Positions 8,347 through 17,770 of a stretch of DNA of 64,000 bases are shown here, one piece after another. The stretch comes from Mucilaginibacter celer (lineage in GTDB: Bacteria; Bacteroidota; Bacteroidia; Sphingobacteriales; Sphingobacteriaceae). Position numbers and translations under genes: made by a program. The notes under the pieces were generated by a model, which saw only the letters and a list, made by a program, of their open reading frames with translations, had not been told where the DNA came from and did no database searches. Positions within the stretch are counted from its first letter, which is position 1; the number at the start of each line of letters is the position of its first letter. Where the stretch lies: contig NZ_CP032869.1 in assembly GCF_003576455.2 (NCBI RefSeq), positions 3,162,001 through 3,226,000 on the forward strand, written 5' to 3'.

Positions 8347-8880
8347 TTATTTCAGCGTTATACTGATCAACTTAGCTGTATCTAAATGTGCCTGCAAGCC
8401 TGGGAGCATTTTTTTGGCAAAATCAGCTACTTCCACATTTTTCTTATCTTCAATAACGTTTTTGTATAGTGCTATTTGGTCGGCATGGTCATCAATAACC
8501 ATCTGGATATAAGCTTTATCAAATACTTTTGCTTTTTTAACATCCAGATCTTTGATCTGTTGTTCGTGTATCGGCGTTATAGCAATCGAATCGGCTATCG
8601 AGTTATCTATTCTCAGCTTTTTAAAATCGTCGGCCAGCATGGTATAGTCATCTATCATGAGTTTCGCAAACTGGATCACCCTTTGATTTTTGGAGTTGGC
8701 AATAGCCAGGCCGGATGCTTTTACTGAGGCGATGCTTGATTCTTCGCCATTTTTAATAAAGTTTACCGCGTTATCATCGGCCTGTTTATTATTATAACTA
8801 TTGGCCTGGCGGTTGCTTTGGCAGGCTTGCAAGGCAGCCAGAAAGGCCAGGCAAATAAATAGATAAGTTGATCGGCTCAT
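8347..8880 (-). CDS. DUF4142 lipoprotein
   Basis: The 177-residue product has a lipoprotein signal peptide with lipobox LQAC and acylated Cys20. The body matches DUF4142, a ferritin-like four-helix domain: VNFIKNGEESSIASVKASGLAI, QRVIQFAKLMIDDYTMLADDFKKL and a last helix with VADFAKKMLPGLQAHLDTAKLI. DUF4142 proteins are common periplasmic proteins in Bacteroidota and Proteobacteria, sometimes noted as stress-related, but no biochemical role is established. The gene stands alone, tail to tail with DUF763. Confidence 0.87.
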   Translation of the reverse strand: MSRSTYLFICLAFLAALQACQSNRQANSYNNKQADDNAVNFIKNGEESSIASVKASGLAIANSKNQRVIQFAKLMIDDYTMLADDFKKLRIDNSIADSIAITPIHEQQIKDLDVKKAKVFDKAYIQMVIDDHADQIALYKNVIEDKKNVEVADFAKKMLPGLQAHLDTAKLISITLK

Positions 8881-8978
8881 GGTAGTGTATTATTAATATA
8901 CAAGTTAAACAAAAAAACGTAGTTGTAGTTTCGTTTGCCCTTTATCGGCATCTTTTACGCTAAGCCGCCGGGCAATGT

Positions 8979-8986
8979 TATCTTTG
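8979..8986 (+). promoter_or_regulatory. -7 promoter box just before the helicase gene
   Basis: TATCTTTG matches TAnnTTTG and ends four bases before the ATG at 8991, again predicting a leaderless or nearly leaderless transcript. Confidence 0.5.
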
Positions 8987-8990
8987 CAGG

Positions 8991-10901
8991 ATGGATTATT
9001 TTGAAAAGCTGCTCGCCCTGTTACAAACCGAACAGGACGAAGACAGGCAGGCCTACCTCAAACAAACAGAAACATCATCAAGCGCCGAACGCCGCGCGGC
9101 CGGATTAACATGGTACCCAATAGCAATAAGAGGTACAGAAATTGGCCGGGGTGATTATTTAACTGTAGAGGTTGAGCGCCCTTCGCACCAGGATGTTGCC
9201 CACCAATTCAGGTTCGGGGCGTCGGCAGCAATGTTTTCAAACCACGATCCAAAAACCGACCGCATTAACGGCACCATCGCCTACCAGGGCGGCGACCGCC
9301 TAAAACTTACCCTGAACACCGATGAACTCCCCGACTGGACCCGCCACGGAAAATTAGGCATCGACCTGCTATTTGACGATAACAGCTACGATGAAATGCG
9401 CAAAGCCCTCAAAGCCGCCGCTAAACTCATCGACGATCAAAAACAGGGGCATTTAGCACGGGTGCTTACAGGCGGGCAATCGCCGGTGTTTGCATCCCAC
9501 ATAAAACACTATCCCATAAATAACCTCAACGCATCACAACAGGAAGCCGTTAACAAGATCATCGACGCGCAGGAATTGGCCATAGTACACGGCCCTCCGG
9601 GAACCGGCAAAACCACCACATTGGTGCAGGCCATTAAAGCGCTTATTAAACAAAACGGGCGGCAAATCCTGGTAACAGCCCCAAGCAATACCGCGGTTGA
9701 TCTGCTAAGCGAAAAATTAAGCCTTGAAGGTTTAAATGTGCTCCGGATAGGCAATCCCGCAAGAGTATCCGAAAGGCTGATGGCTTTAACCTTAGACAGC
9801 AAGATAAGCACCCATGCCGATATGAAGGAGATCAAAAAGCTAAAAAAGCAAGCCTCCGAATACAAAAACATGGCGCATAAATACAAGCGCAACTTCGGCA
9901 AAGCTGAGCGCGATCAGCGCAAGGCCTTGTTCGACGCCGCACACCAGCTGATAAAAGAGGTTGATAAAACAGAACAATTTATTACCGATGATCTGCTGAG
10001 CAAAGCCCAGGTGGTTACAGCAACTTTAGTAGGTGCCAATCACTACACCATTCGCGACAGAAAATTTCATACCGCTATTATTGATGAGGCCGGTCAATCA
10101 CTCGAACCGGCCTGCTGGATCCCAATATTGAAGGCCGAAAAATTGATCTTGGCCGGTGACCATTTGCAACTTCCGCCTACCATCAAATCGCAACAAGCGG
10201 CTAAAGACGGATTGAGCACTACCCTACTTGAAAAATGCGCGGCACAGCATCCGGAAGCCGTTGTTTTATTGGAAGAGCAATACCGCATGAATGAAGCCAT
10301 CATGGGCTTTTCATCTAAGGAGTTTTATGAAGGTAAATTGAAAGCCAACGTATCTGTAGCAAGTAGATTGTTATTTCCGGGGGATGTGCCCGTTAGCTTT
10401 ATAGATACCGCGGGAAGTGGTTTTGACGAAAAGCAGGAAGGTACAAGCACTGCCAATCCCGAAGAAGCCGCATTTTTATTCAAGCATCTGCGTAAACTAA
10501 CCAGTGATTTGAAAGCCCATTATAATGAGCAGGATTTCCCGACAATCGCGGTCATCTCCCCTTATAAAGAACAGATCAGGATTATGAACCAGTTATTGCT
10601 TGATTCGCCGGAGCTGCAGCCTTATGCCGGAAAAATTTCTGTTAACACAATAGATAGCTTTCAGGGGCAAGAACGGGATGTTGTTTATATCAGTCTTACC
10701 CGAAGCAATAGCGATGGCGAGATAGGATTTTTAAGCGATGTCCGCCGCATGAACGTGGCCATGACCCGTGCACGTAAAAAGCTGGTGATTATTGGCGATA
10801 GCTCAACGCTGGCTTATTCATCTTTTTATGCGGATATGATAGCTTATGCAGAGCAGTTAAATGGTTATCAAAGTGTTTGGGACTATGCGGGAGATGATTA
10901 A
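8991..10901 (+). CDS. UPF1/IGHMBP2-like superfamily 1 helicase
   Basis: The 636-residue protein has all main SF1 helicase motifs: Walker A GPPGTGKT at 201-208, motif Ia TAPSNTAVD, motif II IIDEAGQ (Asp365, Glu366), motif III GDHLQLPPT, motif IV EEQYRMNEAIM, motif V TIDSFQGQERDVV and motif VI MNVAMTRARKKL. The order and the N-terminal barrel before motif I match IGHMBP2/UPF1-like enzymes, which unwind RNA or DNA 5' to 3'. The bacterial role is not defined. No nuclease domain is fused. The inserted helical segment between motifs Ia and II (about 275-330) corresponds to the stalk. Confidence 0.9.
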   Translation: MDYFEKLLALLQTEQDEDRQAYLKQTETSSSAERRAAGLTWYPIAIRGTEIGRGDYLTVEVERPSHQDVAHQFRFGASAAMFSNHDPKTDRINGTIAYQGGDRLKLTLNTDELPDWTRHGKLGIDLLFDDNSYDEMRKALKAAAKLIDDQKQGHLARVLTGGQSPVFASHIKHYPINNLNASQQEAVNKIIDAQELAIVHGPPGTGKTTTLVQAIKALIKQNGRQILVTAPSNTAVDLLSEKLSLEGLNVLRIGNPARVSERLMALTLDSKISTHADMKEIKKLKKQASEYKNMAHKYKRNFGKAERDQRKALFDAAHQLIKEVDKTEQFITDDLLSKAQVVTATLVGANHYTIRDRKFHTAIIDEAGQSLEPACWIPILKAEKLILAGDHLQLPPTIKSQQAAKDGLSTTLLEKCAAQHPEAVVLLEEQYRMNEAIMGFSSKEFYEGKLKANVSVASRLLFPGDVPVSFIDTAGSGFDEKQEGTSTANPEEAAFLFKHLRKLTSDLKAHYNEQDFPTIAVISPYKEQIRIMNQLLLDSPELQPYAGKISVNTIDSFQGQERDVVYISLTRSNSDGEIGFLSDVRRMNVAMTRARKKLVIIGDSSTLAYSSFYADMIAYAEQLNGYQSVWDYAGDD

Positions 10902-10954
10902 CTGCTGACGAAAAGTTGAACCCCTCTGGGGTTCTTAATTTCACTTAAAACGTT

Positions 10955-11068
10955 TTCTACAAACCTTTACCCCCTCTGGGAGATTTTTTTGGGTGAACTG
11001 AAGTCTTGTTCCCTTTTGGGATACTTTTGGCTGAATTGAAATCCCCCAGAGGGGGTAAAGGTTTGTAG
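10955..11068. repeat. Inverted repeat with CTACAAACCTTTACCCCC arms
   Basis: CTACAAACCTTTACCCCC at the left pairs with GGGGGTAAAGGTTTGTAG at the right, with CTCTGGG/CCCAGAG continuing the stem. Shorter pieces of the same type (CCCCTCTGGGG near 10920 and CCCCAGAGGGGC near 11092) flank it. The 10902-11276 gap holds nothing else that I can recognise apart from the promoter region of the GH20 gene. Confidence 0.75.
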
Positions 11069-11276
11069 CACTCATTCCATCAATGCATTTGCCCCAGAGG
11101 GGCAACACATCTACGAGGATAGGCTTTTAAGAGCCGAGTAATACAATGGGTATCAACTTGGCATTGAACTATAGACCTCAACCTGTCAATTATTTGTTAC
11201 ACAAGCTTTAATGCGCCGATGCCAAAGGATAATAATTAAATTTATCCTTTCACCTCTCATTACCATTAATGCTCTT

Positions 11277-13604
11277 ATGAACTTAAAAACATTAACCTTA
11301 CCCAAATGCTTTGCCGTCGCAGCCTTGTTATTTGCTACTTTTCAAACAGAAAAGGCATCTGCTCAAACAACAACCGATGATCCACACTTGGGTATCATTC
11401 CGGCCCCCGCATCTCTAACCAAAAACACTGGCAACTACACATTTAGCCAGTTGACACTAATCAAGGCCGACAACCCGAAAGATAAAGCAGTTTTATGGCT
11501 GAAGGATTATCTGCAAAATAACAGGCACCTCAATAATAAGGTCAGTAAATACAATTCAAAACTTAAAACGGCCAAAGGCACTGGTTTGATCCTGACCTCC
11601 AAAGGCGCTGATAAACTCCCCAAAGAAGGTTATAAGCTAACTATCACCGGCCACAACATCACCATCATTGGTAAAGATGCCGGGTTGTTTTACGGCATTC
11701 AAACCCTGCTACAGTTGTTCCCGGTTGAAACATCGGGCTCGTACAAACTGCCTTGCGTTGTTATTGAAGATTCGCCGAGGTTTGGTTACCGGGGGATGAT
11801 GCTGGATGTATCGCGCCACTTTTTCAGCATAGCCGAGGTTAAAAAGGTTATAGAACTTATCGCTTCGTATAAACTCAATACTTTCCACTGGCATTTGGTT
11901 GATGGCCAGGGTTGGCGCATCGAGATCAAAAAATATCCCAAGCTAACCCAGGTGGGCGCTTTCCGCCAGCAAACCATGTTTGGCAGCAACCGCGATTGGC
12001 CCGACTCATTAAGTTATGGCGGCTTTTATACCCAGGACCAAATTAAAGAAGTAGTAAAATTCGCGGCCGACAGGTATATCAACGTTATCCCCGAAATTGA
12101 AATGCCAGCCCATTCTGAAGCTGCCCTCCGCGCCTATCCGGAACTTAAATGCGATACCGTAGTTGGCCAGAAAGCTCCACGAGATATCAATAACCTGTAC
12201 TGCCCTACCGAGCAAACTTTTACTTTTTTGGAGGATGTGCTAACGGAAGTGATGGCGCTGTTCCCGAGCAAATACATCCATGTAGGTGGCGATGAGGCGG
12301 GTAAAGAACCATGGAAGCAATCGGCGTTTTGCCAGGCTTTGATGAAAGAAAAAGGATTGAAAGATGAAAAAGAGCTGCAAAGCTATTTCATCCAGAGGAT
12401 AGAAAAATTCATCAACTCCAAAGGCCGCAGCATTATTGGCTGGGATGAGATATTGGAAGGCGGCCTTGCCCCCAACGCCACGGTAATGAGCTGGCAGGGC
12501 GAAGAAGGCGGCATTAACGCGGCCCGCCAACACCACAACGTGATCATGACACCGCAAACCACAGGTAACTACTTCGATCATTACCAAAGCGGTTCGCCGC
12601 AGGAGCCTATATCATTTGGCAGGTACGCCACTCTGCAGGAAACATACAACTACGATCCCGTTTCAAAACAATTAACTACCGATGAGCAAAAATATGTAAT
12701 AGGTACGCAAGGTAATCTTTGGACGGAGTATGTGCCGACCGTAGCCAAACTGCAATATCAGATTATGCCGAGGGTATTCGCCCTCTCTGAAGTAGCCTGG
12801 AGTAAACCCGAAAACAAGAGCTACACCGATTTCTCGGAAGTGCGATTGGCCAAACATTTTGCAAGGCTGGATGCCATGAATTACAATTACCGTGTGCCTA
12901 CTGCGCTAACCACTATCGATACGATGGTTGTGGGCCCTCATTTTGTTTACACCTTAAAATCGGTGGTACCCGGCGCGAAGATCTACTATACTTTAAACGG
13001 TCGTGATCCGTTGGATACCGATCTGCAATATGATGGCCCTATCACTTTTGCCATCCCTCAAAATGAAAAACGTGAATTACGTACCCGCGTGATTACGCCG
13101 TCTGGCCGCCGGAGCATTGCTACACGTACTTTGATGTATAACAAAGCGCCGCTGCCGGCTGTTAGCCATACGGCCAATAAACAAGGCCTTAATTATAAAC
13201 TGGCCAAAAACACATTCACTTCGCCTGATCAGTTGAGTTATGTTACATTAACCGATTCGGCAACGGTAGCGAAAATTGATGCAGAGCCTCTTAAAAAAGA
13301 CTATCCTAACTTCGGTGTGGTTTATGACGGTTATCTGAACATTTTGGCCGATGGTACTTATAACTTCGCCCTTGCAAGTTATGCTGCCAGCCAGCTGTTT
13401 ATTGATGGCATACAGCTAACCGAAGCAGAATACGCGCTACCGCTGGCAAAGGGTTTTCATCAAATTAGGGTAAAGTATATATACAACGCGCCGCCTCCGG
13501 CAACAGGCCGGTACAGGCCCCGTGTAGCACCGCTTAAAGTATATGTTACCGCACCCGGAACTTTTGAAAAGAAAGAGTTGAACGCGGCCGATCTTTATAA
13601 TTAA
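11277..13604 (+). CDS. Secreted GH20 beta-N-acetylhexosaminidase
   Basis: GH20 enzymes remove terminal GlcNAc or GalNAc from glycans, chitobiose or peptidoglycan fragments by substrate-assisted catalysis. The protein has a signal peptide, the small GH20 N-terminal alpha/beta domain, and a TIM barrel with GYRGMMLDVSRHFF, FHWHLVDGQGWR and the catalytic pair in HVGGDEAGK (Asp339-Glu340 from this start). A chitobiase-like C-terminal domain (AKIYYTLNGRDPLDTDLQYDG) and a PA14-like segment (GVVYDGYLNILADGTYNFAL) follow. I chose the ATG at 11277 because it starts the signal peptide; an in-frame ATG at 11211 adds 22 residues. The next gene starts two bases after the stop. Confidence 0.93.
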   Translation: MNLKTLTLPKCFAVAALLFATFQTEKASAQTTTDDPHLGIIPAPASLTKNTGNYTFSQLTLIKADNPKDKAVLWLKDYLQNNRHLNNKVSKYNSKLKTAKGTGLILTSKGADKLPKEGYKLTITGHNITIIGKDAGLFYGIQTLLQLFPVETSGSYKLPCVVIEDSPRFGYRGMMLDVSRHFFSIAEVKKVIELIASYKLNTFHWHLVDGQGWRIEIKKYPKLTQVGAFRQQTMFGSNRDWPDSLSYGGFYTQDQIKEVVKFAADRYINVIPEIEMPAHSEAALRAYPELKCDTVVGQKAPRDINNLYCPTEQTFTFLEDVLTEVMALFPSKYIHVGGDEAGKEPWKQSAFCQALMKEKGLKDEKELQSYFIQRIEKFINSKGRSIIGWDEILEGGLAPNATVMSWQGEEGGINAARQHHNVIMTPQTTGNYFDHYQSGSPQEPISFGRYATLQETYNYDPVSKQLTTDEQKYVIGTQGNLWTEYVPTVAKLQYQIMPRVFALSEVAWSKPENKSYTDFSEVRLAKHFARLDAMNYNYRVPTALTTIDTMVVGPHFVYTLKSVVPGAKIYYTLNGRDPLDTDLQYDGPITFAIPQNEKRELRTRVITPSGRRSIATRTLMYNKAPLPAVSHTANKQGLNYKLAKNTFTSPDQLSYVTLTDSATVAKIDAEPLKKDYPNFGVVYDGYLNILADGTYNFALASYAASQLFIDGIQLTEAEYALPLAKGFHQIRVKYIYNAPPPATGRYRPRVAPLKVYVTAPGTFEKKELNAADLYN

Positions 13605-13606
13605 AA

Positions 13607-14644
13607 ATGGAATTAGGAATAAGCACCTTTGGTGAAGTACATCCCGACGGTACAAGCGGCAAAGCCGTAAACGCCCACAAACGGGTACAGGAATTATTGG
13701 AAGAAGTAAAGCTGGCCGATGAAGTGGGCCTGGATGTTTATGCCTTCGGCGAGCACCACCGGCCGGATTTTGTGATCTCTGCACCGGAAATCCTGATCTC
13801 GGCTGCGGCGGCTATCACCAAAAACATCCGTTTATCAAGCTCTGTAACGGTATTAAGCTCTGCCGATCCCGTACGCACTTTTCAAAACTTTGCTACGGCC
13901 GACCTGGTTTCGGGCGGGCGTGTGGAGATGATTGCCGGGCGTGGCTCATTTATCGAATCGTTCCCGTTATTCGGATTTGACCTGAATGATTACGATGCGC
14001 TGTTTACCGAAAAGCTGGAAATGTTTTTGCAGATCAATAAGCAGGAAATTGTTTCATGGAAAGGAAACTTCCGGGCACCTGTGCGTAACCAGGGCGTATA
14101 TCCGCGTCCGCTACAGCCGGAGATCCCGGTTTGGATAGGCGTTGGCGGTACACCTGCATCGGCAAAACGTGCGGGCGCTTTGGGCCTGCCCATGATCATA
14201 GCTATTTTAGGCAGCGCCCCAAAACATTTTGTAACCTTTGTTGAGCTTTACCGCGAATCGGCCGCCAAGGCAGGGCATGATTTGAGTAAGCTTCAACTGG
14301 GCATCAGCTCCCAATTTTATGTGGCCGAAAACTCACAGCAAGCTGCCGACGAGTTTTACCCGAGCTACGAAGCCCTCATGACCCGTGTTGGCCGCGACAG
14401 GGGCTGGTCGCCCATGACGAGGGATCAGTTTGAATACCTTCGTGATTTCGGTCCGCTGGTAGTGGGTGATCCGCAGCAGGCTATTGATAAGATCATGGCG
14501 CAGTACGAGCTTTTTGGCAATACGCGTTTTGTGGCGCAACTGGTTACAGGATTTACGCCGCATAAAGATATTTTGAAAGCTATTGAGATTTATGGCACTA
14601 AAATAGCGCCGGTTGTGCGGAGGGAGACTGCTTTGAAGGCTTAG
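13607..14644 (+). CDS. LLM-class flavin-dependent oxidoreductase
   Basis: The 345-residue protein is a luciferase-like monooxygenase of the FMN or F420 type: MELGISTFGE at the start, VYAFGEHHRPDF near 45-56, SSVTVLSSADPVRTFQNFATADLVSGGR around 85-112, and PVWIGVGGTPASAKRAGALGLPM near 183-205. Only two bases separate it from the upstream GH20 gene, so the two are probably co-transcribed and may be translationally coupled. A link between a hexosaminidase and an LLM oxidoreductase is not obvious and may be incidental. Substrate unknown. Confidence 0.87.
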   Translation: MELGISTFGEVHPDGTSGKAVNAHKRVQELLEEVKLADEVGLDVYAFGEHHRPDFVISAPEILISAAAAITKNIRLSSSVTVLSSADPVRTFQNFATADLVSGGRVEMIAGRGSFIESFPLFGFDLNDYDALFTEKLEMFLQINKQEIVSWKGNFRAPVRNQGVYPRPLQPEIPVWIGVGGTPASAKRAGALGLPMIIAILGSAPKHFVTFVELYRESAAKAGHDLSKLQLGISSQFYVAENSQQAADEFYPSYEALMTRVGRDRGWSPMTRDQFEYLRDFGPLVVGDPQQAIDKIMAQYELFGNTRFVAQLVTGFTPHKDILKAIEIYGTKIAPVVRRETALKA

Positions 14645-14659
14645 AAGCTATTTCCTATC

Positions 14660-14743
14660 ACGTCATTGCGAGGCACGAAGCAATCGCACGGAAGCAGGTC
14701 GGCTCTGCACAGTTCGCGATTGCTTCGTACCTCGCAATGACGT
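14660..14743. repeat. Dispersed palindromic repeat (GTCATTGCGAGG family), copy 1
   Basis: The arms ACGTCATTGCGAGG-C-ACGAAGCAATCGC and GCGATTGCTTCGT-A-CCTCGCAATGACGT are inverted copies with about 30 bases between. A second copy lies at 37491-37597 with its inner sequence in the opposite orientation. Confidence 0.85.
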
Positions 14744-14855
14744 TATCATAAACAATTGATTATCAAATATTATTCTCATACATCATCACGTTTTTTTTAG
14801 AGTTTCCCATGATAGTTACTCTCAATGATGTTTTTCGTTTTTAGGTTTTACTATC

Positions 14856-15641
14856 TTAAGCCTTTACCTCGGTTAAAAACCCTTCAATAATAGCTACCGC
14901 AGGATATTCCTTCTCTCCTACCATCTCATCAATATCGCCAATGTAATCGCCATGACCGGCAGGCAGTATGCAAAGTTGCGCATTGGGCAGCATCCGGTAT
15001 AATTCAAGCGAGTGCTCAGGCGAAATTACATCCTTATCCCCGGCTATCACCAGCGCCGGCATGTTAATAGAACGGATAGCATCGTCGTTCCAATCCTCAA
15101 AAATCAACATCCGGTCACGATCCCGGTTATACATTGTTTGTAAGGCTTCGGGATCGTTGTTTATAGCCAAAAAAGCATCCTTTAAAAACTGAGGCATGGT
15201 ATCAAGGCTCCCACTCTGCATAAAATCCCAAAAACCAGGAAAAAAGCCCGAGCGTTTATAAAACGAAGAGGCGATCACTATTTTATGCACCAGCTGCGGA
15301 TGCCTGATAGCCAACTGCATAGCGGTGTTACCGCCATTGCTAAAGCCCAAAACATCTGCTTGCTTTATATCGAGGCTTTTTAATAAGGCAGCTATGTCAT
15401 CAGCATCCTGCTCAAAAGAAGTAGGAGCGCCCCTGTCCGGTGTTCGGCCATGAGCTTGAAGATCTACTGCTATTACCTGGTGTTTTTGGGCAAACAAGTG
15501 TAGCACCCTGCCAAAAGTAACGTAGATATCCGAGCCACCTCCGTGGATGAGCACCAACGGAAAGCCCTCGCCATGAACTTCGTAATACATTTTAAGGCCG
15601 TTAACAACGGCGTAGTTTCCGGCATTATTGGTTAATGTCAT
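14856..15641 (-). CDS. Alpha/beta hydrolase
   Basis: The 261-residue protein has the alpha/beta hydrolase fold. LVLIHGGGSD near residue 30 gives the oxyanion hole, GFSNGG near residue 99 is the nucleophile elbow with the catalytic Ser, PALVIAGDKDVISPEHS carries the acid, and LPAGHGDYIG carries the His. No signal peptide is present, so it is cytosolic. Substrate cannot be predicted; the family includes esterases, lactonases and C-C hydrolases. The minus-strand upstream sequence contains TAAGTTTG, a fitting -7 box. A gap of about 200 bases with a palindromic repeat separates it from the convergent LLM gene. Confidence 0.88.
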   Translation of the reverse strand: MTLTNNAGNYAVVNGLKMYYEVHGEGFPLVLIHGGGSDIYVTFGRVLHLFAQKHQVIAVDLQAHGRTPDRGAPTSFEQDADDIAALLKSLDIKQADVLGFSNGGNTAMQLAIRHPQLVHKIVIASSFYKRSGFFPGFWDFMQSGSLDTMPQFLKDAFLAINNDPEALQTMYNRDRDRMLIFEDWNDDAIRSINMPALVIAGDKDVISPEHSLELYRMLPNAQLCILPAGHGDYIGDIDEMVGEKEYPAVAIIEGFLTEVKA

Positions 15642-15741
15642 AATCCATAGGTTTTATTTCTATACAAACTTAGCTGTATGAAGATAATGCACCGGGCGGT
15701 AATTACGACAATTTGAGGTATAAAAAATGCCAGCTTAATTG

Positions 15742-17502
15742 TTATTGCTGTGCCATTGCCGTAACGGCCAGCAAATACCATGCAGCGTGGGGCAGCCATT
15801 GTTCTGTCCAGCGCCATTCATTACCATCGTCCTTCATTTTAAAGTCGATGCCGCTGCCATCAGGGTTTTCTTTTTTTCCGGTGATGCCGTTAGAGATGCC
15901 CCCCTTGCCCGATCCATGACCGAAATTCGAACTCATGTACGGTACATTGTTTTTACCGTATTGATACATAAAGCACATCTGGTACGGATTGCAACCCAAA
16001 ACCCAGGCTATCTGGTGCGATGCATATCCGGCCAGTTCTTTCTTAACGCCCCAACCACCTTTTTCCGGATAAACCAATCTGCCTCCAACTAAAGCTGCCG
16101 TAGCTAAGGATCCCAGTCGGGCATTCTCACCCTGCCACCACCAGCCGGTTTCGTTTTCGTGTGGGATAAAGAAACCATCTTTTACAGCGCCTTTAAATTT
16201 GAACGACTGGCGGGCATAGCCAAAGGGGTTATCTACATTGGCGGTAACCTTCAGGTTATAGTCCAACGCTTTTTTTATGGTAGATAGTGCGGCTGCCCGT
16301 TCGTTGCTATCTTTCTCTTTATCGAGATAGCGGGATAAGGCCACAATGGGCATTCCGGCGTCTGATGCATGCCAGAAAGGCCTGTCGCCGTCATCGGCAA
16401 TAAAATACCCGGCAGGGCTCATTCTTTTGGTAAGATTTTGCGCGCGTTTACGGGCCTGGTCGCGGTAAAATGTGCTATCGGTGGCTATCCATAGCTCGGT
16501 GGCAGCCATCAGGGCACAATAATCGTCGATGATGTTTTCCTTGCCATCGTCATCATATTTGGTATTGTTCACCAATAGATGGGCAAAAGCCCGTTTGGCA
16601 GCGGCGAGATATTCGGCAGATTTAAAATCGCCATCTTTTTTTAATTTTGAGATGCGTGCCAGTGATGCTATAGCCATGCCACCGCCCTCGCGAAACGCTG
16701 CCTGGTATTCATCTGTGGTTACGCTGTTTGCTTTTAAACCTACTACGCGGCGGGCTTTAGGATCTTTATTAAAATAGCTGAATACGATCATGTAAAAATA
16801 ATCGTCTGTTGATAAGGCCCGCATCATATAATCGGCTCCCCAAAGTGCTTCGTTCACCATGCCATCATAAACCTGCAACTTATTCAGCAAGCCAGGCGCG
16901 GTTTGAACCGTATTGATCATAGACCAGGTAACCAGTGGAATTTGCTGCGGCGACATAAAATTGGCATAAGCCAGGTGCGAAAAATATTTACTTACATCGC
17001 CGGATGCATCGCACCAGCCGCCACGTAAATCAACTGTTTTATCGCTTCCGTACAGCCGTACCGCCGAATCGGCCTTCCATTCGGTTGGGGTGTTGGCGCG
17101 TTGCCTGTTATAGTAGCTTAGCACCGATGGAATGGTTGTAACGGCAAGGGCGTTCTCTTTGATCTCAAACCAGTCGGATACCGATTTGCCAATTGCTATC
17201 CTGTATTTGCCATCTGTTTTAAAAACCGAAAAATCGGCCTGGTAAAAGCTGGCACCTTTTGCCCATTCTTCAACATGTAATACTACGCTTAGCTTTCCTG
17301 TAAAAACCGCCTTACCTGCTGCGTTTTGCAATTGGAATGTTCTGCCGGGGTTAAACTTAGCATCGTTTCGAACAACAATAGTTTTGGCTCCGCGAGCATC
17401 AAAAGCTACCTGGTTCATGTAAAAAACAGGATCGGCTTTGCAAAGACAGCAAAACAGGGCAAAGAAAATTGAAAGGATAATTTGGCGTTTTAACAGGTTC
17501 AT
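15742..17502 (-). CDS. Secreted glycoside hydrolase family 9 enzyme
   Basis: GH9 enzymes are inverting endo- or exo-glucanases acting on cellulose, beta-glucans or related oligosaccharides. The 586-residue protein has a signal peptide (residues 1-23), an N-terminal Ig-like CelD_N domain (about 25-115: FYMNQVAFDARGAKTIVV), and an (alpha/alpha)6 catalytic domain. DLRGGWCDASGDVSKYF holds the catalytic Asp region, SHQIAWVLGCNPY the conserved Asn-Pro segment, and GNEWRWTEQWLPHAAWYL the C-terminal Glu signature. It lies among two GH20 and one GH43 genes but has no SusCD pair nearby. The exact substrate is open. Confidence 0.88.
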   Translation of the reverse strand: MNLLKRQIILSIFFALFCCLCKADPVFYMNQVAFDARGAKTIVVRNDAKFNPGRTFQLQNAAGKAVFTGKLSVVLHVEEWAKGASFYQADFSVFKTDGKYRIAIGKSVSDWFEIKENALAVTTIPSVLSYYNRQRANTPTEWKADSAVRLYGSDKTVDLRGGWCDASGDVSKYFSHLAYANFMSPQQIPLVTWSMINTVQTAPGLLNKLQVYDGMVNEALWGADYMMRALSTDDYFYMIVFSYFNKDPKARRVVGLKANSVTTDEYQAAFREGGGMAIASLARISKLKKDGDFKSAEYLAAAKRAFAHLLVNNTKYDDDGKENIIDDYCALMAATELWIATDSTFYRDQARKRAQNLTKRMSPAGYFIADDGDRPFWHASDAGMPIVALSRYLDKEKDSNERAAALSTIKKALDYNLKVTANVDNPFGYARQSFKFKGAVKDGFFIPHENETGWWWQGENARLGSLATAALVGGRLVYPEKGGWGVKKELAGYASHQIAWVLGCNPYQMCFMYQYGKNNVPYMSSNFGHGSGKGGISNGITGKKENPDGSGIDFKMKDDGNEWRWTEQWLPHAAWYLLAVTAMAQQ

Positions 17503-17708
17503 GTAAATACGGTTTAAATGGCAATGCCGAATGGGCGCAATTTACAGCATTTATAAACCCGGCGTTATTGGCGTGCTGAAAACCTGCCCCTAATTTACCA
17601 CTACAAAAGCTATTTGCCGCTGGTTACGCTGCATCAAACCTGCAGCAGTCGTATTTTGGGTATAAAACAATCTGAAACCACTTCTCTATTTTACCCGTTT
17701 TATTTAAG
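17503..17708. other. Spacer upstream of the GH9 gene with no gene seen
   Basis: This divergent spacer should hold the GH9 promoter. I see no ORF, repeat or RNA fold that I can name in it. Confidence 0.4.
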
Positions 17709-17716
17709 TAACTTTG
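17709..17716 (+). promoter_or_regulatory. -7 promoter box before a nine-codon ORF
   Basis: TAACTTTG matches TAnnTTTG. The ATG of a nine-codon ORF begins six bases later, so transcription would start at or beside that ATG. Confidence 0.5.
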
Positions 17717-17722
17717 AAACTC

Positions 17723-17752
17723 ATGAAAACCAGCCGCGGCTCGTCTTCATAA
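17723..17752 (+). CDS. Possible leader peptide, nine codons, serine-rich
   Basis: The ORF reads MKTSRGSSS and stops, with four serine codons of four kinds (AGC, TCG, TCT, TCA). It lies right after a -7 box and 52 bases before a strong hairpin, the layout of an attenuator leader. It is very short and could be chance; no experiment or homologue supports it here. Confidence 0.3.
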   Translation: MKTSRGSSS

Positions 17753-17770
17753 AACACAGTCGAAACATTT

